Positions 1 to 5,488 of a stretch of DNA of 6,802 nt are shown here, one piece after another. The stretch is from Clostridia bacterium. Lineage in GTDB: Bacteria > Bacillota > Clostridia > Christensenellales > Aristaeellaceae. A model generated the notes under the pieces. The model had not been told where the DNA came from and did no database searches. It worked only from the letters and a program-made list of their open reading frames with translations. Each line of letters opens with the position of its first letter. Positions within the stretch are counted from its first letter, which is position 1. Both the position numbers and the translations under genes were made by a program. The stretch covers positions 1-6,802 of the forward strand of contig JAFZLE010000259.1 in assembly GCA_017551645.1 (NCBI GenBank). The letters are read 5' to 3'.

Positions 1-63
1 CTCTATGAAGCCCAGCACCTGGGCCAGGTTGTTTTTGTCCGCTTTTACAGTGATTTCTTTCAT
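1..63 (-). CDS. Anti-sigma factor / serine kinase, RsbW-like HATPase (N-terminal 21 codons only)
   Basis: Only the first 21 codons lie in the window; the gene continues beyond position 1. The visible protein is MKEITVKADKNNLAQVLGFIE, which resembles the N-terminal strand and first helix of RsbW/SpoIIAB-type HATPase_c_2 proteins. Family members are cytoplasmic kinases that bind a sigma factor and phosphorylate a STAS-domain antagonist. The start is supported by a 4-base ATGA overlap with the stop of the phosphatase gene upstream; a short GGTGA lies close to the ATG, so initiation probably depends on translational coupling. Position third in a STAS, PP2C phosphatase, kinase cassette is the strongest argument for the assignment, because the ATP-binding N, G1 and G2 boxes are not visible. 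The target could be a sigma factor or another partner. Confidence 0.75.
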   Translation of the reverse strand, partial: MKEITVKADKNNLAQVLGFIE

Positions 64-2240
64 GCGTCACCCGCTTTCCCGGCGGTGCCCCTGTACTCAA
101 GGCACAGCATGGTCAGGTCGTCGAACTGTTCGGCTTCCTTCACGAAACCGTCCACCGAGGCGCGCACGGCGCCCAGTATGTCCCTGGGCGAAGAAGAGGC
201 ACAGCCGTTAAGCGCCTCCAGCATCCGCCCGGTACCGAACATCTTTTTGCCGGCGTCCGTGGCCTCGGGCACACCGTCCGTGTAAAGGAACAGCCTGCTG
301 CCCGGTTTGAGCTGAAGCTCGTAATCTGTGTACTTGAGGCCTGCCAGGCCGCCTATCACGAAGCCGTGCGGGTCGTTATACAATTCGTACTGCCCGTCCG
401 GGTGCTTTATCACGGGATACTCGTGGCCCGCGTTGGCGCACACGATCCTGCCCGTTGAGATCTCCAGTATACCCAGCCACACGGTCACGAACATCTCCTC
501 CCGGTTGTGGGAGCAGATGGCTTCGTTGGTGTCATTGAGTATCTGGGCAGGGGACTTTTTCATCATGGCGTTGTTGGCAAGGATTATCTTGGAAGCCATC
601 ATGAACAGCGCCGCGGGCACGCCCTTGCCGGACACGTCTGCCATCACCATGCACAGGTGGTCGTCGTCCACCAGGAAATAGTCGTAAAAGTCGCCGCCCA
701 CTTCCTTGGCGGGGTCCATTGCGGCGTAGATGTCGAACTCGGACCTGTCGGGAAATGCGGGGTAGATGCTGGGCAGCATGTCCGCCTGTATGCGGGTGGC
801 CAGCGCCAGCTCGGTGCCGATGCGCTCCTTTTCGGCGGTGATGCGGGTGATCTGGGAGATGTACTCCTGCGCCCGGTTGGTGAGGGTGGCGAAGGACTCC
901 GCCAGTATCTCTATCTCGTCTCCGGTGCGGTAGTCGTCTTCCACCTTGAATACCGCGTTGTCCCCGTGCAGGGAGTTTATGCGCCGGGTCATCTTTTCCA
1001 GGGGCTTGACCACCTTTACGGCAAGTATCAGCGCGGCGGCAAGGCCTGCCAGCACTATGAACACCGTCACCCCGAGGGACGCGCGGAATATCCTGCGGGT
1101 GCTCTGCCGGTAGGCGGCAGAGGCCTTTTCGTTTATCTGGTCGTACTGGGCCAGCATGGCCTGGGTGGGCTGGTCGGTCAGCTCCTTTTCCACCACTGAG
1201 ACCACGGTCCAGCCCAGGGTCTCAAGGGGCGCGCCCGCCAGGTAATAATCCCTGCCGTCTACGTTTATGAGCTCAAGCGGGGTGCGCTCCCTGAGCGCCA
1301 GGGATATGAAGGCGGCCAGCTCCTCGCTGCCGGTGTTCCTGAGGTCAGTGGCCTTTTCGGAGACTTCCGCCCTGAACACGCCCTCGCTCACAGGGGAAAA
1401 CAGCACCTGCCCGTCCCCGCTGACCACGCACACGAAGCCGCCCTCGGAGGCGGTGTCCCTTACGTAATCGCTGATGGAGGTCAGGAATATGTCCGCACCC
1501 ACCACAGCCACCAGTTCGCCGTCCAGGTACACGGGCGCAGCGCACACCAGCCCGGGTATGTCGGTGAACGCGTCCAGCTCCACGCCGGTAAATATGATAT
1601 CGCCCTCTTCGGCGGCCTGCAGGTACCAGGGGCGGCAGCGCACGTCAAAGTTCACCACGTCGCCGTTCTCGTCGAAGTACGCGCCGGAGCGGTCGTCCAC
1701 GTAAAGTATGCAGCCGTCCGCGGTGGCTACGAAGCAGGAGGACAGCTTATCGGAGTTCTGGAACATGGCCAGCATGATCTCGCTCATGTTGGCTACGAGC
1801 CCCAGGGACCTGGAGGAAGCGGGGTCCACGCCCTTTTCCGTCTGCACCTGCACGGTGGCTGTGCCGTCTTTCGCCGGGTCGGGCAGGAAATACGGGTGGG
1901 GGGACACGCTGTCAATGTGCAGGAACAGCTGCTCGGCCACGGTGCGCAGGGTGAGCACGTCCGTCTTGACTTCGGAGAACAGGTCGTTGGCTATGTACGC
2001 CTGCAGCGCCGTGGTGCGGGACATGGAGGTCTCCAGCACCGCCGCCATGGTCTGGGCGGAGATCGCCTCTATGGCCTCCTGCTGTTCCACGCTGGTTTCC
2101 TGCACTATCCTGGTCAGCTTGTTCTGCTGGTAGGCGTTTACGGCGATATAGGCGCCTATGATGGCGATCACCACCAGCAGCACGAGGTTGAATATCTTCT
2201 GCTGGAGGCCGCCTATCTTTATGCCGAGGATAGTCTTCAT
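60..2240 (-). CDS. Membrane sensor phosphatase: dCache-HAMP-PP2C (SpoIIE/RsbU-type)
   Basis: A 726-residue transmembrane serine phosphatase, expected to dephosphorylate the STAS protein encoded just upstream. Domain order: short cytoplasmic N-terminus, membrane helix about 17-35, extracellular dCache sensor about 40-350, second helix about 387-409, HAMP about 408-462, a linker helix with the family signature ELALATRIQADMLP (477-490), then the PP2C/SpoIIE domain about 500-716. PP2C metal-binding motifs are intact: GGDFYD (515-520), DVSGKG (535-540), YTDG (653-656) and FDDLT (706-710), so it should be active with Mn or Mg. In the dCache domain RPWY (203-206) and GADI (248-251) match the ligand-pocket motif. 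The ATG overlaps the STAS stop as ATGA and has no clear ribosome binding site, so translation is probably coupled. The stop also overlaps the kinase start. Length and domain layout are normal for sensor phosphatases. The ligand is unknown. Confidence 0.95.
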   Translation of the reverse strand: MKTILGIKIGGLQQKIFNLVLLVVIAIIGAYIAVNAYQQNKLTRIVQETSVEQQEAIEAISAQTMAAVLETSMSRTTALQAYIANDLFSEVKTDVLTLRTVAEQLFLHIDSVSPHPYFLPDPAKDGTATVQVQTEKGVDPASSRSLGLVANMSEIMLAMFQNSDKLSSCFVATADGCILYVDDRSGAYFDENGDVVNFDVRCRPWYLQAAEEGDIIFTGVELDAFTDIPGLVCAAPVYLDGELVAVVGADIFLTSISDYVRDTASEGGFVCVVSGDGQVLFSPVSEGVFRAEVSEKATDLRNTGSEELAAFISLALRERTPLELINVDGRDYYLAGAPLETLGWTVVSVVEKELTDQPTQAMLAQYDQINEKASAAYRQSTRRIFRASLGVTVFIVLAGLAAALILAVKVVKPLEKMTRRINSLHGDNAVFKVEDDYRTGDEIEILAESFATLTNRAQEYISQITRITAEKERIGTELALATRIQADMLPSIYPAFPDRSEFDIYAAMDPAKEVGGDFYDYFLVDDDHLCMVMADVSGKGVPAALFMMASKIILANNAMMKKSPAQILNDTNEAICSHNREEMFVTVWLGILEISTGRIVCANAGHEYPVIKHPDGQYELYNDPHGFVIGGLAGLKYTDYELQLKPGSRLFLYTDGVPEATDAGKKMFGTGRMLEALNGCASSSPRDILGAVRASVDGFVKEAEQFDDLTMLCLEYRGTAGKAGDA

Positions 2241-2539
2241 TCGAACTTAAGTATGCCGGTAAAGCCGGTGATATCCAGTATCTCCTTTATGCCCTGGCTC
2301 ACGTGCTTTATTTTCATCTCGCCGCCCTGGGCGTCCATGCGCTTCTGGGTGGACAGTATGAGCCTTAAGCCGGCGGAAGAGACGTACTCCAGCTTTTCAA
2401 AGTCCAGCTCGAGTATGGTCACGCCCTCAAGCGCCGAGTCAAGGGTCTCCTGCAGCTGGGGAGCGGTATCGGAATCCAGGCGTCCCTCAAGGGCGACGGT
2501 GAGCCTGCGCTCGTCTTTTACGCTTTGATTGATCTTCAT
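2237..2539 (-). CDS. STAS-domain anti-sigma factor antagonist (SpoIIAA/RsbV-like)
   Basis: A 100-residue single-domain STAS protein, normal length for the family. In the unphosphorylated state such proteins bind the HATPase anti-sigma factor and free its target; kinase phosphorylation inactivates them and a PP2C phosphatase restores them. Visible features are the N-terminal strand VALEGRLDSDTAPQL (15-29) and the EYVSSAGLRLIL segment (51-62), in which the SSAG at 54-57 occupies the position of the phospho-acceptor serine. The ATG at 2539 is chosen because a strong GGAGGA site sits 7 bases upstream. An in-frame ATG at 2593 would add 18 residues (beginning MCIMSCFH), but it lies at or before the predicted transcription start, so it is rejected. 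First gene of the operon; its stop overlaps the phosphatase start by four bases. Confidence 0.93.
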   Translation of the reverse strand: MKINQSVKDERRLTVALEGRLDSDTAPQLQETLDSALEGVTILELDFEKLEYVSSAGLRLILSTQKRMDAQGGEMKIKHVSQGIKEILDITGFTGILKFE

Positions 2540-2546
2540 TCTATGT

Positions 2547-2552
2547 TCCTCC
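2547..2552 (-). promoter_or_regulatory. Shine-Dalgarno site GGAGGA for the STAS gene
   Basis: On the minus strand GGAGGA lies 7 bases before the ATG at 2539. It decides that start over the longer in-frame start at 2593. It is the only strong ribosome binding site in the leftward operon; the next two genes are entered through ATGA overlaps. Confidence 0.85.
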
Positions 2553-2582
2553 AGTCCGTGCCGGTCACTGTGAAAACAGGAC

Positions 2583-2588
2583 ATTATA
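2583..2588 (-). promoter_or_regulatory. Second TATAAT hexamer downstream of the leftward promoter
   Basis: A second perfect TATAAT on the minus strand lies 13 bases downstream of the main -10 box and overlaps its predicted initiation region. No recognisable -35 lies 16-18 bases upstream (the sequence there is GCTGTT) and no TG extended -10 is present. It may be a minor start or a pausing element, or simply AT-rich promoter sequence. Confidence 0.3.
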
Positions 2589-2595
2589 CACAATC

Positions 2596-2624
2596 ATTAT
2601 ACTAAAACAGCGGCGAAAAGTCAA
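2596..2624 (-). promoter_or_regulatory. Housekeeping sigma promoter for the STAS-phosphatase-kinase operon
   Basis: On the minus strand TTGACT (2624-2619) is followed by a 17-base spacer and TATAAT (2601-2596). The -10 is perfect and the -35 matches five of six consensus positions. Transcription should begin near 2589, giving a leader of about 50 bases before the STAS start. The housekeeping form suggests the module is made constitutively and controlled after translation, rather than by the alternative sigma factor it may regulate. Confidence 0.85.
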
Positions 2625-2669
2625 TTAAACGGCACGAAAAACCCGTATTGCGCGGGTATGGGGGAATCC

Positions 2670-2699
2670 TTGACAGCCCGAGCGCTTTGGTTGTAGAAT
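2670..2699 (+). promoter_or_regulatory. Housekeeping sigma promoter for the rightward operon
   Basis: TTGACA (2670-2675), an 18-base spacer and TAGAAT (2694-2699) form a near-consensus promoter. Transcription should start near 2706 and give a leader of about 60 bases before the ATG at 2766. It is divergent from the leftward promoter, with 45 bases between the two -35 boxes, so the two could share regulators or influence each other through supercoiling. Confidence 0.75.
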
Positions 2700-2709
2700 A
2701 CGTTAGCGG

Positions 2710-2740
2710 CGCGGGAACGGCACGTTTCCGCGGGCCGTTC
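2710..2740 (+). promoter_or_regulatory. Two mutually exclusive stem-loops in the rightward operon leader
   Basis: Hairpin A pairs 2710-2718 with 2724-2732 (nine pairs including one G-U, 5-base loop GGCAC). Hairpin B pairs 2715-2721 with 2734-2740 (seven perfect pairs, 12-base loop). They share 2715-2718 and neighbouring bases, so only one can form at a time. They lie a few bases after the predicted transcription start. No U-run follows either, so neither is an intrinsic terminator, and neither directly covers the ribosome binding site at 2752-2757. Possible roles are 5'-end mRNA stabilisation or a regulatory switch; chance pairing in GC-rich sequence is also possible. Confidence 0.4.
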
Positions 2741-2751
2741 AGAAGGGTCTG

Positions 2752-2757
2752 AAAGGA
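2752..2757 (+). promoter_or_regulatory. Shine-Dalgarno site AAAGGA for the first rightward gene
   Basis: AAAGGA lies 8 bases upstream of the ATG at 2766. Together with the promoter at 2670-2699 it supports 2766 as the real translation entry for the O-antigen-ligase-like protein, and therefore supports reading the short 96-codon frame as genuine coding sequence. Confidence 0.65.
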
Positions 2758-2765
2758 TATTTCGC

Positions 2766-3056
2766 ATGGCACAGGGCAGGGACGCGCAGACGAAGTCCGC
2801 GCGTTTAAAAAGGGTGTTCGGCCCCGGGACGCTACAGGCGCTGGGGGTCTTTGCGGGCGCCTGGCATTTTGTAATGAGCCTGCTCAAGCGTTTTACAGAG
2901 GTGTCGCCCCTGCGCTACGCGGAGCTGGGCCTGTTTTTCATACTGGGTGCGGCGGCGGTGGCATGGTATATGCTGTACCGCCCGAAGATCCGCGTAAAAG
3001 CCGTACCTGCTATACTTTTGGGCCTCCTTGGGTGGTTTGCCCTGTCCTGTGCATAA
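2766..3056 (+). CDS. O-antigen ligase-like protein, N-terminal part (first of two frames)
   Basis: A 96-residue membrane protein with a basic N-terminus (R and K at residues 5-16) and three hydrophobic stretches at about 22-40, 51-70 and 79-96. On its own it matches no family I recognise. It ends with TAA at 3054-3056, inside what looks like its third membrane helix, and the next frame continues immediately with O-antigen-ligase features. Read together the two frames give about 448 residues, a usual size for O-antigen ligase/polymerase family proteins, so this is best read as the N-terminal part of that protein. The start has a good ribosome binding site and promoter. Alternatively it is a small separate membrane protein translationally coupled to the next gene. 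Confidence 0.65.
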   Translation: MAQGRDAQTKSARLKRVFGPGTLQALGVFAGAWHFVMSLLKRFTEVSPLRYAELGLFFILGAAAVAWYMLYRPKIRVKAVPAILLGLLGWFALSCA

Positions 3057-4114
3057 TGGGCGCAAGGCTCGGCGCGAACGAGTTCTTGGCCAACAGAAAA
3101 TATATCATGGACACGCTGGCGCTGTTTGGGATCTTCTTCCCCCTGGGATACAGGTGGGGGCGCACGGGACGGGTGTCCGGCTCCGGGCCCGCTGTGTGCG
3201 TTATACTGGCATGCTGGACGGTCTTCATTTCTTATGTGCTCATAAACGTGTTACGCGGCGTTACAGTCGAACTGCCGGGCGGCGGGCGCATCTGCATGGA
3301 CGGCATGGGCACGCTGCGCCTCAACTGTCATTACAACACCACCGGCGCCCTGGAGATGCTGTTTTTCCTGGTGAGCCTGGCCTTGGCGCTGTCCCGGAAG
3401 GGCCTGCTGCCCAAAGCGGCCTTCGGCCTGGCTTCTGCGATCCATTACACGGCGCTGGTGCTCTCAAATTCCCGCACCGCGTACGTATCTGCGCTGTTCG
3501 GCTTCGTGGGGATAGTGTTCGTTTATGTCCGGCGGTCTGTGTGCCGCGGGAAGCGGGTGCGGCGCCTTTTATCCGAAGCGGCGGTGATCGCACTGCTGGC
3601 GGCAGGCTTCTATCTGATGAGGGGAGCCTTATACTCGCTGCTTAGGGGCGGCTCGTCCCAGCTGCGGGAAGTGATAGATTCCACTACCGCCTCGTTCACG
3701 GGGCGCACCGATATCTGGGCGGGCGCGCTCAGGATAATGGTGAGCGACATACAGTACCTGCTTTTCGGCGTCACTCCCGCGGAGGTCAGGGGGCTGATAC
3801 AAGAATTATTGGGATACAGAGTCTACACCCACAACCAGTTTCTGGAGACAGGTGTCGCGCTGGGCGCGCCCGCCATGCTGGCGCTGGGCGTGTGGGTGCT
3901 TATGATACTCGCAAGCGGCGTAAGGCAGATAAAGGCGGGGGACAGGCAGGCGTACGTGTCAGTCATACTGATACTTACGCTGCTGCTTGCCAACACTACC
4001 GAAGCCACGCTGATGTTTTATGAGTATGCGACGGGGCACGCGTTCTTCCTGCTGTGCGGGCGCGTATACGGGAAAACGCTGCGGAACGAAGACTTAAGCA
4101 AGACCGGTCCATAA
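3056..4114 (+). CDS. O-antigen ligase/polymerase-like membrane protein (Wzy_C/WaaL-type), second frame
   Basis: A 352-residue polytopic protein. Membrane segments are likely at about 17-33, 45-66, 97-113, 119-136, 140-158, 172-188, 268-288, 299-313 and 318-334, with a large extracytoplasmic loop near 189-265. Family hallmarks are visible: SNSRTAYVS (137-145), TGRTDIW (215-221) and HNQFLETG (259-266), whose Arg and His positions correspond to residues conserved in WaaL/Wzy_C proteins. Relatives transfer or polymerise lipid-linked glycans at the outer face of the membrane, so an exopolysaccharide or teichoic-glycan role is likely; the acceptor is unknown. The ATG at 3056 overlaps the preceding TAA as TAATG and has no ribosome binding site. 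The frame is open upstream to an ATG at 2963, but that extra sequence (PPEDPRKSRT and following) does not look like membrane protein, so 3056 or a frameshift fusion is preferred. A one-base loss at 2963-3054 would explain the split. Confidence 0.8.
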   Translation: MGARLGANEFLANRKYIMDTLALFGIFFPLGYRWGRTGRVSGSGPAVCVILACWTVFISYVLINVLRGVTVELPGGGRICMDGMGTLRLNCHYNTTGALEMLFFLVSLALALSRKGLLPKAAFGLASAIHYTALVLSNSRTAYVSALFGFVGIVFVYVRRSVCRGKRVRRLLSEAAVIALLAAGFYLMRGALYSLLRGGSSQLREVIDSTTASFTGRTDIWAGALRIMVSDIQYLLFGVTPAEVRGLIQELLGYRVYTHNQFLETGVALGAPAMLALGVWVLMILASGVRQIKAGDRQAYVSVILILTLLLANTTEATLMFYEYATGHAFFLLCGRVYGKTLRNEDLSKTGP

Positions 4115-4119
4115 CCGGG

Positions 4120-4125
4120 GGAGGG
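4120..4125 (+). promoter_or_regulatory. Shine-Dalgarno site GGAGGG for the flavoprotein gene
   Basis: GGAGGG lies 6 bases before the ATG at 4132, in the 17-base gap after the ligase stop. It fixes the flavoprotein start at 4132 and rules against the in-frame ATG at 4054, which lies inside the ligase coding sequence and would add 26 polar residues with no family resemblance. Confidence 0.8.
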
Positions 4126-4131
4126 CGGAAC

Positions 4132-4761
4132 ATGGAAAAGAAATTGAGAGTGCTCATACTGAACGGCAGCCCCAGGGCGAAGGGCAACACGGCGCTGGCG
4201 TTAAAAGAGATGGAGAGCGTGTTTGGCGAACTGGGCGTGGAATACGAGGATATCCTTTTGGGCAAGCTGGCGATACGGGGCTGTATGGCCTGCGGGGCAT
4301 GCTCCAAACTGGGCAGGTGCGTGCACGACGACATAGTCAACGAGCTGGCCGCGAAATTCGAGGCGGCGGACGGGCTGGTGATAGGCTCGCCCGTGTACTA
4401 CGGTTCTGCCAACGGCACGCTGGTGAGCGCGCTGCAAAGGCTGTTTTACTCCACCCGCTTCGACAAAAGCCTAAAGGTGGGGGCGAGCGTGGTGTGTGCC
4501 AGAAGGAGCGGCTGCACGGCGACGTTCGACGAATTGAACAAATTCTTCACCATTTCATCAATGCCCGTGGCATCCAGCCGCTACTGGAACAACATACACG
4601 GCGGCGCGCCCGGTGAGGCGGAAGCGGACGCGGAAGGCCGCGCGGTGGCGCGCCAGCTGGCCCGCAACATGGTGTTCCTGATGCAAAGCATAGCTTTGGG
4701 CAGGGAAAACCTGGGCCTTCCCAAAGAAGAGCCGCGGGCGTGGACTAATTTTATCAGGTAG
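4132..4761 (+). CDS. NAD(P)H-dependent FMN reductase family flavoprotein with CX2CX2CX5C motif
   Basis: A 209-residue cytoplasmic flavodoxin-fold protein. The N-terminal strand and phosphate loop (VLILNGSPRAKGNT, 7-20) and the later SPVYYGSANGTL (86-97) form the expected FMN site. Between them lie Cys51, Cys54, Cys57 and Cys63 (CX2CX2CX5C), followed by an acidic DD. This spacing is the compact motif known from archaeal iron-sulfur flavoprotein (Isf), where it binds a 4Fe-4S cluster; whether this protein carries a cluster is inference, since related reductases retain similar cysteines without proof of one. Likely role: electron transfer to, or reduction of, a small molecule using NAD(P)H or ferredoxin. 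It begins 17 bases after the ligase stop and ends 3 bases before the permease start, so it is probably co-transcribed with both. The substrate cannot be predicted. Confidence 0.88.
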   Translation: MEKKLRVLILNGSPRAKGNTALALKEMESVFGELGVEYEDILLGKLAIRGCMACGACSKLGRCVHDDIVNELAAKFEAADGLVIGSPVYYGSANGTLVSALQRLFYSTRFDKSLKVGASVVCARRSGCTATFDELNKFFTISSMPVASSRYWNNIHGGAPGEAEADAEGRAVARQLARNMVFLMQSIALGRENLGLPKEEPRAWTNFIR

Positions 4762-4764
4762 CCG

Positions 4765-5478
4765 ATGTTAGCCGTATGTTCGCTGGCGGCGCTGCTGGCG
4801 GGGCTCGTGCAGGGCATAGCGGGTTTCGGCAGCGGGCCGGTGCAGATGATGGTTTACCCCCTGTACTGGACGGTGCCCGTGGCGGCGGCGGTGTCGGTGT
4901 GCGTGTCGGTGCCTCTGAACCTGAACATGACCGTCACCTATTTAAAAGAGATCCGCTGGAAAAAGGTGCTGGTGCCCATACTGCCCTACATGGCCATATG
5001 CTCGGCGGCGATAAGTTTTTCTCTGGGTGTGGACCAGGTGCTGATAAAGCGCGTGTTCGGCGTGTTCCTGATACTGCTGGCGGCATACTACCTGTTTTTT
5101 AACCGTGGGGTAAAAAAGCGCCTGGGTCCCTGGCAGACGGCAGTGTACATACTGATCTCCGCGCTGTGCGACGCGTTTTTCGGCATAGGCGGGCCGCTGA
5201 TGGTGATATATTTCCTGAACAAGACGGACTCCGCGAAGGAGTACCTGGGCACCGCGGCGGCGTTTTTCCTGATAAACGGGGTGTACAACACCGTGTACAG
5301 GCTGATAAGCGGCATACTCGCTCCGGCGCTGCTGCCTTATATAGGCGTGGGCGCAGCCGCGATACTGGCGGGGGTGACCCTGGCACATCTCGTAGCGAAA
5401 AAGCTCAACGACCGGCTTATCAAAAAGGCGGTCTACATAATGATAGGACTTACGGGAATATTCAACCTGTTCGCGTAG
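4765..5478 (+). CDS. TauE/SafE (TSUP) family anion permease
   Basis: A 237-residue membrane protein, slightly shorter than the usual 250-270. The TSUP two-fold repeat is visible: GLVQGIAGFGSGP (13-25) opens the first half, and DAFFGIGGPLMV (136-147) marks the second, each with a glycine-rich helix break. About seven or eight membrane helices are predicted, with basic linkers such as NRGVKKRLG (113-121). Family members move sulfite, sulfoacetate, thiosulfate or other small organic anions; some act as exporters. The start ATG lies 3 bases after the flavoprotein stop with only a weak AGG-containing site inside the previous gene, so translation is probably coupled. Isoleucine is encoded by ATA in 17 of 20 positions, ATC in 3 and ATT in none. 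The substrate cannot be inferred, though neighbouring redox and hydrolase genes fit an exporter or importer of a metabolite. Confidence 0.88.
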   Translation: MLAVCSLAALLAGLVQGIAGFGSGPVQMMVYPLYWTVPVAAAVSVCVSVPLNLNMTVTYLKEIRWKKVLVPILPYMAICSAAISFSLGVDQVLIKRVFGVFLILLAAYYLFFNRGVKKRLGPWQTAVYILISALCDAFFGIGGPLMVIYFLNKTDSAKEYLGTAAAFFLINGVYNTVYRLISGILAPALLPYIGVGAAAILAGVTLAHLVAKKLNDRLIKKAVYIMIGLTGIFNLFA

Positions 5479-5488
5479 GGAGGCAGGC

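Noticed and set aside
507..1199. A 230-codon open frame on the plus strand opposite the sensor phosphatase
   Set aside because: It is antisense to the HAMP/PP2C region, whose motifs are unmistakable. Its product is rich in Gly, Val and His in a pattern typical of antisense GC-rich sequence, and it has no ribosome binding site or family resemblance.
1896..2528. A 210-codon plus-strand frame covering the start of the phosphatase and the STAS gene
   Set aside because: It lies opposite two confidently identified genes and crosses their junction; the translation shows no domain.
2641..2657. Small inverted repeat ACCCG / CGGGT between the divergent promoters
   Set aside because: Only five base pairs, no U-run, and no gene ends here, so it is not a terminator.
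2963..3055. Upstream start at 2963 for the second ligase frame
   Set aside because: The extra 31 residues contain PPEDPRKSRT and do not resemble the membrane helix expected there, while the other frame does. There is no good ribosome binding site.
3012..3056. Programmed -1 ribosomal frameshift site in the ligase gene
   Set aside because: No X-XXY-YYZ heptamer in the correct phase was found near the junction and no clear downstream stimulatory stem was seen. Coupling or an indel is simpler.
3028..3645. A 205-codon plus-strand frame overlapping the ligase gene
   Set aside because: It is polar, Arg/Gly/His-rich sequence in the wrong frame; the overlapping frame encodes membrane helices and O-antigen ligase motifs.
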